A stretch of 64,000 nt of DNA from CATOSK01 sp034423195 (GCA_034423195.1 DAOUIZ010000024.1:41729-105728), one strand, 5' to 3'. Shown: positions 34,450 to 42,705, numbered from the stretch's first letter. Notes: generated by a model not told the origin, from the sequence alone. Made by a program: numbers and translations.

Positions 34450-34460
34450 GGAGGAGGAAA

Positions 34461-34637
34461 ATGCAGCAGCAACAGATCAAAGTCGGCGACAAGGTGAGGT
34501 TGAACGACCGGAGCAAGTATCGTGTCGGCGCCACCGGCACCGTCAAGTTCGTCAGCGGCAGCGAGGTCTGGATCACCTGCGACGAGGACGGCGAGGTAAG
34601 CCCCCCGCTGCACAAGTGGTTCTGCGAGTTGGTCTAA
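34461..34637 (+). CDS. Small KOW/SH3-like protein
   Basis: 58 residues, MQQQQIKVGDKVRLNDRSKY, then RVGATGTVKFVSGSEVWI. The pattern of a glycine-rich turn flanked by basic strands (GDKVRLN...GATGTVKFV) resembles KOW-type or SH3-like barrels found in RNA-binding and ribosome-associated proteins. A strong ribosome site, GGAGGAGG, precedes the ATG by 6 nt. It is a single gene with its own terminator. Function unknown. Confidence 0.72.
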   Translation: MQQQQIKVGDKVRLNDRSKYRVGATGTVKFVSGSEVWITCDEDGEVSPPLHKWFCELV

Positions 34638-34657
34638 ATCCCGCCTTTCCGGCATGA

Positions 34658-34675
34658 CCGGCGGCAATCCGCCGG
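34658..34675. repeat. 7-bp hairpin after the KOW-like gene
   Basis: CCGGCGG (34658-34664) and CCGCCGG (34669-34675) pair around CAAT. It precedes the stronger terminator by 27 bp and may stabilise the mRNA 3' end. Confidence 0.5.
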
Positions 34676-34702
34676 ACCAGCCGAGGTTTATCCGAATCTA
34701 TC

Positions 34703-34733
34703 GGGGCGCCGGGTAAATTCCGGCGTCCCTTTT
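34703..34733 (+). terminator. Rho-independent terminator
   Basis: GGGGCGCCGG (34703-34712) pairs with CCGGCGTCCC (34720-34729), one G-U wobble, followed by TTTT. It separates the KOW-like gene from the tryptophan cluster. Confidence 0.8.
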
Positions 34734-34760
34734 CGCTTGCTTCCGCACCGCTGATCCCGG

Positions 34761-34789
34761 TTTACACTGCCGGGTACAGGCCGGATAAT
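34761..34789 (+). promoter_or_regulatory. Promoter of the tryptophan gene cluster
   Basis: TTTACA (34761-34766), 17-bp spacer, GATAAT (34784-34789). Each hexamer matches five of six consensus bases. The leader to trpD is only about 27 nt, too short for a trp attenuator. Confidence 0.65.
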
Positions 34790-34821
34790 GGACGACGCCA
34801 CATGAACCGGGAGCCTTGTCT

Positions 34822-35853
34822 ATGATCAGGGAAGCCATCACCGCCGTATTCTCCGGCCAGTCGTTGAGCATGGACGACGCCGCCGCCGTCATGCAGGAAA
34901 TCATGGAAGGAGATGCCACTCCCGCCCAGTTGGGGTCCTTCCTCACCGCCCTGAGCCTGAAGGGGGAGACGCCCGAGGAAATCGCGGGCATGGCCACGGT
35001 GATGCGTGATAAGGCCCTTCCGGTGACCGTATCCGGGATGCTCCTTGACACCTGCGGCACCGGCGGAGACGGCAAGAACACCTTCAACATTTCCACCGCG
35101 GCGGCTTTCGTGGCGGCCGGAGCCGGAGTCAAGGTCGCCAAGCACGGCAACCGGGCAGCCTCCAGCGCCTGCGGCAGCGCCGACGTCCTGGAATCGCTGG
35201 GCGTGAAGATCGACCTTCCTCCCGAGGGAGTGGCCCGCTGCATAGAGGACGCCGGGATGGGGTTCATGTTTGCCCCGGTGTTCCATCCGGCCATGCGCTA
35301 CGCAGCGCCGGTGCGGCGGGAAATCGGCATCCGCACCGTCTTCAACGTTCTCGGCCCGCTGACCAATCCGGCCCGTGCCCAGACCCAGCTCCTGGGAGTG
35401 GCCCAGGCCGCCCTCGGCGAGAAGATGGCCCAGGTGCTGCGGCTGCTGGGCGTCCACCACGCCATAATCATCCACGGCGAGGACGGGTTGGACGAGCTGA
35501 CCCTCTCCGCCGACAGCTTCGGATGGGAACTGGTGAACGGCGAAATCCGGGACTGGACCCTGACAGTCGCGGAAACCGGACTACCTTCGGCAACCCTGCA
35601 GGACATCACCGGCGGGGACAAGGATGCCAACGCCGCGACAATGCGGGCGGTGTTCTCGGGCCAGACCGGTCCCATCCGGGACGTGGTGCTGCTGAACAGC
35701 GGGGCCGCGCTGATGGCCGCCGACCGGGCCACCACCATAACCGAGGGAATCGCTCTGGCATCCGAGGTCATCGACAGCGGCGCAGCCCTGGCCAAGGTGG
35801 ACGCCCTCGTCCACCTCAGCCAGCAACTCGCCCCACCAGCGGGAGGGAATTAG
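34822..35853 (+). CDS. trpD: Anthranilate phosphoribosyltransferase
   Basis: 343 residues from the ATG at 34822, 8 nt after GGGAG; a TTG two codons upstream is possible. It transfers phosphoribosyl from PRPP to anthranilate, the second step of tryptophan synthesis. The PRPP-binding motif DTCGTGGDGKNTFNIST and the second conserved stretch KHGNRAASSACGSADVLE, as well as FNVLGPLTNPA, are intact. It begins a transcription unit with trpC, trpF and trpB, but two unrelated small genes intervene before trpC. Confidence 0.96.
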   Translation: MIREAITAVFSGQSLSMDDAAAVMQEIMEGDATPAQLGSFLTALSLKGETPEEIAGMATVMRDKALPVTVSGMLLDTCGTGGDGKNTFNISTAAAFVAAGAGVKVAKHGNRAASSACGSADVLESLGVKIDLPPEGVARCIEDAGMGFMFAPVFHPAMRYAAPVRREIGIRTVFNVLGPLTNPARAQTQLLGVAQAALGEKMAQVLRLLGVHHAIIIHGEDGLDELTLSADSFGWELVNGEIRDWTLTVAETGLPSATLQDITGGDKDANAATMRAVFSGQTGPIRDVVLLNSGAALMAADRATTITEGIALASEVIDSGAALAKVDALVHLSQQLAPPAGGN

Positions 35854-35863
35854 GGAATTAACG

Positions 35864-36142
35864 ATGACAACGCAAAACAAGGAATCCGTTAAGGTTGACA
35901 CTAGGAAAGTCAACGCGTGGATGGACGAGCACTGGAAGGGACCCCGGGCCTGCCCAATCTGCGGCAATGCCCATTGGGCGATAGGCGAGGAACTGGTCGA
36001 GGTCAGGGACTATCGTTACGGCCAGCGTTTTAACCTGGACGGCGAAGTCTCCTATCCCCTCGTTGTGATAATTTGCGAAACGTGCAGCTACACCATGCTG
36101 TTCAGCGCCCTCAGGATTGGTTTGCTGGATGAGGGGGGCTGA
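35864..36142 (+). CDS. Hypothetical zinc-ribbon-like protein inside the trp cluster
   Basis: 92 residues. Two CxxC motifs (CPICGN near residue 30 and CETC near residue 73) suggest a zinc ribbon. It begins 10 bp after trpD, with a purine-rich ribosome site, and ends 3 bp before the next small gene. I recognise no family. Composition is lower in GC than the trp genes around it. No link to tryptophan metabolism is evident. Confidence 0.65.
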   Translation: MTTQNKESVKVDTRKVNAWMDEHWKGPRACPICGNAHWAIGEELVEVRDYRYGQRFNLDGEVSYPLVVIICETCSYTMLFSALRIGLLDEGG

Positions 36143-36145
36143 AAC

Positions 36146-36562
36146 TTGGAAACCCCACCGATTGGGCCCACGGATATGCGGGCGAGCGTCCCTTTCAAGA
36201 TATTGTTCCCGCATGAACGGATCGCGATCCCGATATTCATTGATGAATGGGAAGAGTTGACCGGCCGCATCGAATCTTGCAAGGTGTCGCTGCACCCCTG
36301 GTCCATCGCCTACTCGGTGGCTTTCGCCGTCGGGGTCACGGCGGGGTTGTCCATCGCTCCTGTTGCATTTGGCGGCTTGCCAGAGTGGGTAATGACCGCG
36401 TACATCGTTATCTGCGTTCTTGGTCTCGCTATCGGCTCCACCTGCGTCATCGCGGAGCGGGTGCTCGCCAAAGGACAACGCTCCCAAATTGACGACCTCG
36501 TCTCGCATATGGAACGGATAAAGCAGCCGTTCTCGGACCCGTCAACCCAACCGCAGGGGTGA
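36146..36562 (+). CDS. Hypothetical two-helix membrane protein inside the trp cluster
   Basis: 138 residues, TTG start after GGGGGG. A soluble segment of about 50 residues precedes two membrane helices, IAYSVAFAVGVTAGLSIAPV and VMTAYIVICVLGLAIGSTCV, and a charged tail. It is 3 bp from the preceding small gene and 3 bp from trpC, so it is co-transcribed. Family unknown. Together with the zinc-ribbon gene it looks like an inserted two-gene cassette. Confidence 0.65.
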   Translation: METPPIGPTDMRASVPFKILFPHERIAIPIFIDEWEELTGRIESCKVSLHPWSIAYSVAFAVGVTAGLSIAPVAFGGLPEWVMTAYIVICVLGLAIGSTCVIAERVLAKGQRSQIDDLVSHMERIKQPFSDPSTQPQG

Positions 36563-36565
36563 ACA

Positions 36566-37384
36566 ATGACCACTCCCAGCATCCTGGACAAAATCGTCGC
36601 CGAGAAGCGGCAGGAACTGGCCGCCCAGAAGCAGGCGGTGTCTGCCGCCGAGTTGGAGAGTCTCATTGCCGAGCGGCCGGACACCCTGGATTTTGGCGCA
36701 GCCATTTCCCAGGGCGGTGTGCGCCTGATTGCCGAGGTCAAGAAGGCGTCTCCGTCGCGGGGATTGCTGTGTCCCGATTTCGACCCGGTGGTCATCGCCG
36801 GAACCTACGCCGCCAACGGAGCGTCGGCGCTGTCGGTGCTGACCGACCCGCGCTTCCAGGGGGAACTGGAGCACATCGTCCAGATAAGGGAATCTGGTGC
36901 TGCCGCTGGTATCCCCATACTCCGCAAGGACTTCATCTTCGATCCCTACCAGGTGCTTGAGGCCCGGGCCGCCGGCGCCGACGCCATGCTCCTGATAGTT
37001 GCCATCCTGCAGCCTTCCCAGCTATCCGGCCTGCTGGGGCTGGCGGGACAACTGGGGCTGCAATGCCTGGTCGAGGTCCACGACGAGGCCGAGGTCGAGA
37101 CGGCCCTGGCATCAGGCGCAAGGATCATCGGCATCAACAACCGGGACCTGCGGACCTTCACCACCGACCTGGCCGTCACCGAGCGGCTGGCCCGCCTAAT
37201 ACCGGGTGACCGGGTAATCGTCAGTGAGAGCGGCATCAGCAGACCAGAGCAACTGGAATGGCTGGAAACCCTGGGCGTATCGGCCGTCCTGGTGGGCGAG
37301 GCACTGGTAACCGCCCCGGACATCGGATCGAAGGTGCGGGAGCTGACCGGACAGTCCGCTCCGGTCCCGTCAGCGGACAACTAG
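36566..37384 (+). CDS. trpC: Indole-3-glycerol phosphate synthase
   Basis: 272 residues. It closes the pyrrole ring of indole from CdRP. The (beta/alpha)8 barrel motifs are IAEVKKASPSRG with the catalytic lysine, PILRKDFIFDPYQV, LVEVHDEAEVETAL, IGINNRDLRTF and VSESGISRPEQ. Monofunctional, not fused to trpF. It follows the membrane-protein gene by 3 bp and precedes trpF by 5 bp. Confidence 0.96.
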   Translation: MTTPSILDKIVAEKRQELAAQKQAVSAAELESLIAERPDTLDFGAAISQGGVRLIAEVKKASPSRGLLCPDFDPVVIAGTYAANGASALSVLTDPRFQGELEHIVQIRESGAAAGIPILRKDFIFDPYQVLEARAAGADAMLLIVAILQPSQLSGLLGLAGQLGLQCLVEVHDEAEVETALASGARIIGINNRDLRTFTTDLAVTERLARLIPGDRVIVSESGISRPEQLEWLETLGVSAVLVGEALVTAPDIGSKVRELTGQSAPVPSADN

Positions 37385-37389
37385 CCGCT

Positions 37390-38052
37390 ATGGTCAAGGT
37401 CAAAATCTGCAGCATCCAGGAACCGCAGCATGCCGTCGCCGCGGCGGAGGCCGGAGCCGACTACATCGGACTTATCTTTGTCCACGGACGACGCCGGAAA
37501 GTAACGGTGGAGACGGCCCAAACCATCGTCTCCGCGATTTCCGGGGACAATGCTCTGCGGCCGGTCGGGATTTTCGCGGACCAGACGCTGGATGAGGTAT
37601 CCGGCGCCGTAAACGCGGCAGGACTGGGATTGGCCCAGCTGTGCAGCGGTGAGTCCCTGGACTACTGCAACAAGCTGAAGAACAGGACCGGCGCCGAGGT
37701 CATCCGGGTCTTCCATGTCCCCGACGGGCTGGATGATGATCCAGCGGCCCTGCAGGAATGGGCCGCAACAATGGACGAGTTTCGCGCCGCCGGACACAGG
37801 ATCACGCTGGACCGAATGGTCGATGGCCTGCAGGGAGGCACCGGCCAGTCCTTTGACTGGCGGGTGGCCGCCAATCTGTCTCAACAGGGACGGGAGTTCC
37901 TGCTGGCCGGTGGGCTGACTCCCGACAACGTCGCCGAGGCCGTCGCATCAGGCCGCCCCTGGGGAGTCGACGTTTCCAGCGGCGTCGAGACCGGCGGCGT
38001 CAAGGACCCGGACAAGATTCGGGCCTTTATCCAGAACGCCCGCGCCGCATAA
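37390..38052 (+). CDS. trpF: Phosphoribosylanthranilate isomerase
   Basis: 220 residues from the ATG at 37390. It isomerises phosphoribosyl anthranilate to CdRP. The catalytic cysteine is C7 in KVKICSIQEPQHA (the usual motif is KICGI, so one glycine is replaced by serine), and the catalytic aspartate region reads FLLAGGLTPDNVAEAV and WGVDVSSGVE. It is somewhat more divergent than trpC and trpD, but the barrel order and position between trpC and trpB make the assignment firm. Confidence 0.92.
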   Translation: MVKVKICSIQEPQHAVAAAEAGADYIGLIFVHGRRRKVTVETAQTIVSAISGDNALRPVGIFADQTLDEVSGAVNAAGLGLAQLCSGESLDYCNKLKNRTGAEVIRVFHVPDGLDDDPAALQEWAATMDEFRAAGHRITLDRMVDGLQGGTGQSFDWRVAANLSQQGREFLLAGGLTPDNVAEAVASGRPWGVDVSSGVETGGVKDPDKIRAFIQNARAA

Positions 38053-38117
38053 CCATCCGGCCGTCCCCCAGGGACGGTTTGGAGAACCCTTCCCAAAACC
38101 CAAGGAGGCCACCCCTC

Positions 38118-39326
38118 ATGGCAACCAGCGAGACCGCCACCTTTCCCGACGACCGGGGCCGATACGGCGACTACGGGGGCAAGTTCGTCCCGGAAACGCT
38201 GATGGCTGCCCTGGAGGAACTGGAGGAGGCCTACGAGTCCCTGCGCGGCGACTCCGCATTCCAGGAGGAATTGGGCGGGCTGCTGCACCACTACGCCGGA
38301 CGCCCCACTGCCCTCTATCACGCCGCCAACCTGTCGAGCCAGTGCGGCGGGGCGCAGATTTTCCTGAAGCGCGAGGACCTGGCCCACACCGGCGCCCACA
38401 AGATAAACAACGCCCTGGGACAGGCGCTGCTGTCCCGCCACATGGGCAAGCAGCGGATCATCGCCGAGACGGGTGCGGGACAGCACGGCGTTGCCACCGC
38501 CACCGTCTGCGCCATGCTGGGGATGCAGGGCATCGTCTACATGGGCGCCGAGGACATCCAGCGCCAGTCCCTCAACGTCTACCGGATGCGCCTGCTGGGC
38601 GCCGAGGTCATATCCGTGGGGTCGGGGACACAGACCCTGAAGGACGCCATCAACGAGGCGTTGCGGGACTGGGTCACCAACGTCGAGACCACCCACTACC
38701 TCATCGGCAGCGTGGTGGGACCACACCCCTATCCCATGCTGGTGCGGGACTTCCAGTCGGTCATCGGTCGGGAGGCCCGCCAGCAGTTTCTCGAAGCCCG
38801 CGGCGCCCTGCCGGACTACGTGGTCGCCTGTGTCGGCGGCGGCAGCAACGCCATCGGCATCTTCCACCAGTTCATCCCCGACGAGGACGTGCGACTGGTG
38901 GGAGTGGAGGCCGGCGGGCATGGGGTGGAAACCGGCGAGCACTCGGCCACGCTATCCGCCGGACGGCCCGGGGTGCTCCACGGCTCCATGTCCTACCTGC
39001 TACAGGACCAGCACGGGCAGGTGGTGCCGACCCACAGCATCTCCGCCGGACTGGACTATCCGGGAGTGGGGCCGGAACACAGCTTCCTCAAGGACAGCGA
39101 ACGCGCCGAGTACCTGGCCGTGACCGACGAGCAGGCCCTGGAAGGGTTCCACCTACTGTCCCGCACCGAGGGAATCATCCCCGCGCTGGAGTCGGCCCAC
39201 GCCGTCTACCACGCCAGCGAGCTTGCCAAGCAATTGTCCCCCGAGCAGACCATCCTGGTCTGCCTCAGCGGCCGCGGCGACAAGGACGTTCCCACGGTGG
39301 CGGGCGCGGCGGGGATAGAGCTTTAG
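38118..39326 (+). CDS. trpB: Tryptophan synthase beta chain
   Basis: 402 residues, ATG with AAGGAGG upstream. It condenses indole with serine on PLP. The start RYGDYGGKFVPETLMAALEE, the PLP lysine in HTGAHKINNALGQ, the phosphate-binding GGGSNAIGIF loop and the C-terminal SGRGDKDV are those of the classical TrpB1 type that normally pairs with TrpA. No trpA follows; the next gene is a toxin on the opposite strand. TrpA must be encoded elsewhere or be lacking. Confidence 0.96.
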   Translation: MATSETATFPDDRGRYGDYGGKFVPETLMAALEELEEAYESLRGDSAFQEELGGLLHHYAGRPTALYHAANLSSQCGGAQIFLKREDLAHTGAHKINNALGQALLSRHMGKQRIIAETGAGQHGVATATVCAMLGMQGIVYMGAEDIQRQSLNVYRMRLLGAEVISVGSGTQTLKDAINEALRDWVTNVETTHYLIGSVVGPHPYPMLVRDFQSVIGREARQQFLEARGALPDYVVACVGGGSNAIGIFHQFIPDEDVRLVGVEAGGHGVETGEHSATLSAGRPGVLHGSMSYLLQDQHGQVVPTHSISAGLDYPGVGPEHSFLKDSERAEYLAVTDEQALEGFHLLSRTEGIIPALESAHAVYHASELAKQLSPEQTILVCLSGRGDKDVPTVAGAAGIEL

Positions 39327-39341
39327 GGGATTGGTCGAAGG

Positions 39342-39755
39342 CTATCCGGCTCGGGCGGGGATGACCGTCAGCCCCTCCCCGGCGAAGTCGGAGTCGAAGG
39401 TAAACACGGCTGCCCGGGTCTGTTCCGCCATCACTATCACCGACCAGTCCACCAGACTCAACCGGCTGCCGCCGGAAGCGCTCATGCGTTGCCAGATAGC
39501 GTCATGCATCCTGCGGTCAATCCACCGAATCTCCCATCGCTCATAAATTGACTGGAAAAACTCTTGGAGGAGACCAAATCCCAAGCGCCGGTGAATCAGG
39601 GCTGCGGACTCTATCAACACGTAAGAATTAGCAAGTAGCCCATCCCCTTGTTCCAGGAACTCGTTGTAGATCTCCCGGGCCTCTACATGGAACAGGTCGT
39701 TGGGGTCCAGGTAAGCAAAGATGGCTGAAGTATCAACAATAAATTCCCTATCCAT
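39342..39755 (-). CDS. vapC: PIN-domain ribonuclease toxin, VapC type
   Basis: 137 residues. The PIN acidic residues are visible: D8 in VDTSAIFAYLD, the Glu in YVLIESAALI, and Asp residues in LVDWSVIVMA and FTFDSDFAG. These bind magnesium for RNA cleavage. Its start overlaps the stop of the upstream gene by 8 bp, the usual coupling of toxin with antitoxin. The name is by family; targets are unknown. Confidence 0.86.
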   Translation of the reverse strand: MDREFIVDTSAIFAYLDPNDLFHVEAREIYNEFLEQGDGLLANSYVLIESAALIHRRLGFGLLQEFFQSIYERWEIRWIDRRMHDAIWQRMSASGGSRLSLVDWSVIVMAEQTRAAVFTFDSDFAGEGLTVIPARAG

Positions 39756-40380
39756 TCAGGATAGCGTCCACGAAGTAATCATCGTGATTGACAGATACAT
39801 CAGTGGCTCCATCCCGGTCCCGGCCGATCCCAACGACGGATAACGCCTGGCACCGCAACCGCCATTTTTCGGGGTTCATAGTAACCTTCAGCAGCTTGAA
39901 ATCCCGGGTCAGATGCAGGTCCAGTCCGGCAACCGCCGGAACAATTCGGCTGGCTTCCCCTTCTCGGACAACCTTCTCCACCGGCTTGCCGGTCTTGCGG
40001 GGCCGGATCCCGGTGGACTTGCGCACCAGTTTCAGAAGTTCCTCGCGTACCTGGGACATCGGTTCATACCGGTCCCGGTTGTCATACAGCAATATGGCGC
40101 CATGTTCCAGCCCCTTGATGGCCTGTTCGGCCGTCAGAGACCTGGGCTTGCCCAGGATTTCTTCCAACGCCTGCCGGTGAAAGTCTCGCTCCTGCCGGGT
40201 TAAACCGATGGGGTCTGGATTTTCCCTCGGGGGTGACCCGAGGGATGACGAAGCGTCCAGTAAATCGGCCACTTCCGGCAAGGCCGTTCTCAAGCGCGAG
40301 GGGTCGTCCGAGTACAGGCCCACGACCATCTGGACCAGTTCTTCTTTAACTTCATCGGTTAGCTCTCGGATAAAATCCAT
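39748..40380 (-). CDS. Putative antitoxin partner of the PIN toxin
   Basis: 210 residues from the ATG at 40380 (MDFIRELTDEVKEE), which has GGGGAAGGAC upstream; a frame that continues further 5' overlaps the SDR gene on the other strand and is not real. The protein is acidic and helical at the N-terminus. The C-terminal 40 residues (LRCQALSVVGIGRDRDGATD; NHDDYFVDAILNG) may be the toxin-contact part. It is longer than usual VapB antitoxins and I see no clear AbrB or RHH domain. A perfect 18-bp-stem palindrome at 40223 lies within it and encodes SSSLGSPPRENP. Confidence 0.68.
   Translation of the reverse strand: MDFIRELTDEVKEELVQMVVGLYSDDPSRLRTALPEVADLLDASSSLGSPPRENPDPIGLTRQERDFHRQALEEILGKPRSLTAEQAIKGLEHGAILLYDNRDRYEPMSQVREELLKLVRKSTGIRPRKTGKPVEKVVREGEASRIVPAVAGLDLHLTRDFKLLKVTMNPEKWRLRCQALSVVGIGRDRDGATDVSVNHDDYFVDAILNG
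40223..40245. repeat. REP-like palindrome inside the putative antitoxin gene
   Basis: TCCCTCGGG (40223-40231) and CCCGAGGGA (40237-40245) are exact inverted copies around GGTGA. The outer frame GGAT...ATGACG matches that of the palindrome at 4631, which suggests one dispersed family, here tolerated within a coding region. Confidence 0.6.
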
Positions 40381-40475
40381 GTCCTTCCCCTCAACTATCT
40401 GAGGTGCATACCACATTATTGCCCCATCCAACTCCACATTCAACCGTCCCCAATTGGCCCGCTCCCCCGCTCCGT

Positions 40476-40484
40476 TGCTATAAT
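40476..40484 (+). promoter_or_regulatory. Extended -10 promoter of the SDR gene
   Basis: TGCTATAAT (40476-40484) is an extended -10 with perfect TATAAT; the -35 is weak (TTGGCC at 40454). Confidence 0.5.
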
Positions 40485-40537
40485 GGCGCAAGTTTCTACT
40501 CGAAATCAGACGTAACTTCCCGAAGGAGTTGTGGAAC

Positions 40538-41335
40538 ATGGACCTGGGATTGAGCGATAAGGTAGCCATCGTCACCGGCGGCAGCGAGGGCATCGGCAAG
40601 TTCGCCGCCATGCGCATGGCCGAAGAGGGCGCCAGGGTCATCATCGTGGCCCGGCGCCAGGAGACACTGGACCAGGCGGCCCAGGACATCCGCACCGCCA
40701 CCGAGGGAGTCGTCGTGCCCCTTTCCGCCGACGTCATGGACCGGGACACGCCCGACCGGGTTGTGGGCACCGCGCTGGACCAGTTCGGACGGGTGGACAT
40801 TCTCGTCAACAACGCCGGTGTATCCATGGCCAAGCCCTTCGAGGACGTATCCGACGAGGACTGGGAGTCGGACTTCGAGCTGAAGGTCTGGGGCGCCATC
40901 CGATTGATGCGCCAGTGCATCCCCGAAATGCGGAAGGTCGGCGGCGGCCGTATCATCAACGTCACCAACCTGGGCGGACGCACCCCCGGAGCGTCCTCCA
41001 TGCCCACCTCCATTTCCCGCGCCGCCGGCATTGCCATCACCAAGGGCATGTCCAAGGACCTGGCGAAGGACAACATCCTGGTCAACACCGTCTGCATCGG
41101 CACCATCAAGAGCGGCCAGCACGAGCGCCGCTATGAGCGTCTCAAGGAGTCCAACCCCGACCTGAGCATGGACGAGTTCTACGCCCAGACCGCCCAGGCC
41201 CGGGGCATCCCCCTCGGACGGGTTGCCGAGACCCACGAAGCCGGAGACGTCATAACCTTCCTGGCTTCCAACATGGCCAGCTACCTAACCGGCGTGGCCA
41301 TCAACATCGACGGGGGAACGTCGGCGGTGGTCTAG
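40538..41335 (+). CDS. SDR-family protein lacking the usual Tyr-Lys catalytic pair
   Basis: 265 residues from the ATG at 40538 (GAAGGAG 11 nt upstream). The Rossmann motif TGGSEGIG (13-20) and NNAG (91-94) are intact, so it binds NAD(P). At the place where active SDRs have Y-x3-K it has T157-S-I-S-R161, and the usual Ser is replaced in NVTNLG. The motif PTSISRAAG seems regular rather than decayed. The enzyme may use different chemistry, act on an unusual substrate, or be a non-catalytic NAD(P) sensor. It is followed at 117 bp by the aminotransferase gene. Confidence 0.85.
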   Translation: MDLGLSDKVAIVTGGSEGIGKFAAMRMAEEGARVIIVARRQETLDQAAQDIRTATEGVVVPLSADVMDRDTPDRVVGTALDQFGRVDILVNNAGVSMAKPFEDVSDEDWESDFELKVWGAIRLMRQCIPEMRKVGGGRIINVTNLGGRTPGASSMPTSISRAAGIAITKGMSKDLAKDNILVNTVCIGTIKSGQHERRYERLKESNPDLSMDEFYAQTAQARGIPLGRVAETHEAGDVITFLASNMASYLTGVAINIDGGTSAVV

Positions 41336-41452
41336 CCGCCATCCAACTCCGCTACCGGATAACGTGAACTATCCAAAGGGTGCTTCCTCCGCCGCCACCG
41401 GCGGCAGCCAGTCCAAGACGGCTTGGGAGCGCCGCACTCAGGAGAACCTTTC

Positions 41453-42667
41453 GTGACTCAGTCGTACCTCCAGGAATTTCAACCCCCTCCCCGCATCCTG
41501 CTGGGCCCCGGCCCCAGCACCGTCCATCCCCGCGTGCTCCAGGCCATGACCCTGCCGGTGCTGGGGCACCTGGACCCGCTGTTTTTCCAGGTGATGGACG
41601 AAGTGTGCGAGATGCTGCGCCAGGTGTTCGGCACGGACAACTTCATGACCGCGCCGCTCTCTTCCACTGGGACCGGGGCGATGGAAGCCTCCTGCGCCAA
41701 CATCCTGGAGGCCGGAGACACAGCCATTGTCTGCCGCAACGGCTACTTCGGCGACCGCCTGGCCGACATAGCCTCCCGCTGCCGCGCCAATACCATCATC
41801 CTGGACAGCCCCTGGGGACAGCCGGTGGACATCGACGCGCTGCGGGATGAGTTGCGGAAGCACTCCAGCGTGAAGATGGTGGGAGTGGTCCACGCCGAGA
41901 CCTCCACCGGGGTGCTGACCGACGTGACCGAGGTGGTCAGCTTGGCCCGTGAGCACGACGCGCTGGTCGTGGCTGATGCCGTCACGTCTCTGGGCAGCCA
42001 CGAGGTCCGGGTGGACGACTGGGACATCGACATCTGCTACAGCGCCAGCCAGAAGTGCCTCGGGTCGCCGCCGGGCCTGGCTCCCATCAGCATGGGCCCC
42101 CGCGCCATGCAGGTGGTCACCGAGCGCAAGTCGCCGGTGCAGAGCTTCTACTTCAACCTGAAGGACTTGGAGAGCTACTGGAACCAGACCCGCGCCTACC
42201 ACCACACCTCCCCCATCTCCATGACCTACGCCCTCCGGGAGTCGTTGCGGATGATGATGGAGGAGGGCATCGACAACCGCATCGCACGCCACGCCCGGGT
42301 GGCGGCCGGGCTGCGGTCTGGACTGGAGGCGATGGGCCTGGAACTGGCCGCGGCGTCCGCCCACCGGCTGAATCCCCTCACCACCGTCAAGATTCCGGAA
42401 GGGATCCAAGACTTGGCGGTGCGCCGCAAGCTCATGTCCGACTACTGCATCGAAATCGGCGGCGGGCTGGGGCAGTTTGCCGGCCAAGTCTGGCGCATAG
42501 GCCTGATGGGCGAGGGGGCACGGGAAGCCAACGTCTTCGCCCTCCTGTCCGCCCTGGAGAACATCCTGTCACGCATGGACTACGAAGTCGCCTTCGGCGC
42601 CAGCCTCTCCGCCGCCCAGCGGGCGATGGTGGAGGCGCAGCGGGACGAAGAACCCGCCGGCGCGTAG
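41453..42667 (+). CDS. Class V aminotransferase, alanine-glyoxylate / serine-glyoxylate type
   Basis: 404 residues from a GTG at 41453, 8 nt after AGGAG. The N-terminus LLGPGPSTVHPRVLQAM is diagnostic of alanine/serine-glyoxylate aminotransferases; TGTGAMEASCANIL binds the cofactor phosphate, VADAVTSLGSHEV carries the PLP-pyridine aspartate, and the Schiff-base lysine is in SASQKCLGSPPG. The family converts glyoxylate to glycine with alanine or serine as donor. The neighbouring glycolate oxidase genes would provide glyoxylate, so the pair fits a glycolate-to-glycine route. Confidence 0.9.
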   Translation: MTQSYLQEFQPPPRILLGPGPSTVHPRVLQAMTLPVLGHLDPLFFQVMDEVCEMLRQVFGTDNFMTAPLSSTGTGAMEASCANILEAGDTAIVCRNGYFGDRLADIASRCRANTIILDSPWGQPVDIDALRDELRKHSSVKMVGVVHAETSTGVLTDVTEVVSLAREHDALVVADAVTSLGSHEVRVDDWDIDICYSASQKCLGSPPGLAPISMGPRAMQVVTERKSPVQSFYFNLKDLESYWNQTRAYHHTSPISMTYALRESLRMMMEEGIDNRIARHARVAAGLRSGLEAMGLELAAASAHRLNPLTTVKIPEGIQDLAVRRKLMSDYCIEIGGGLGQFAGQVWRIGLMGEGAREANVFALLSALENILSRMDYEVAFGASLSAAQRAMVEAQRDEEPAGA

Positions 42668-42705
42668 CCGCCTCCGGCAAAACCGGCCCGCACGGACCTG
42701 TTGAC

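Noticed and set aside
34816..34821. TTG start for trpD
   Set aside because: The ATG at 34822 has better spacing from GGGAG.
40381..41109. N-terminal extension of the putative antitoxin frame
   Set aside because: Overlaps the SDR gene on the other strand and is Met/Ser/Arg-rich shadow; ATG at 40380 has a good ribosome site.
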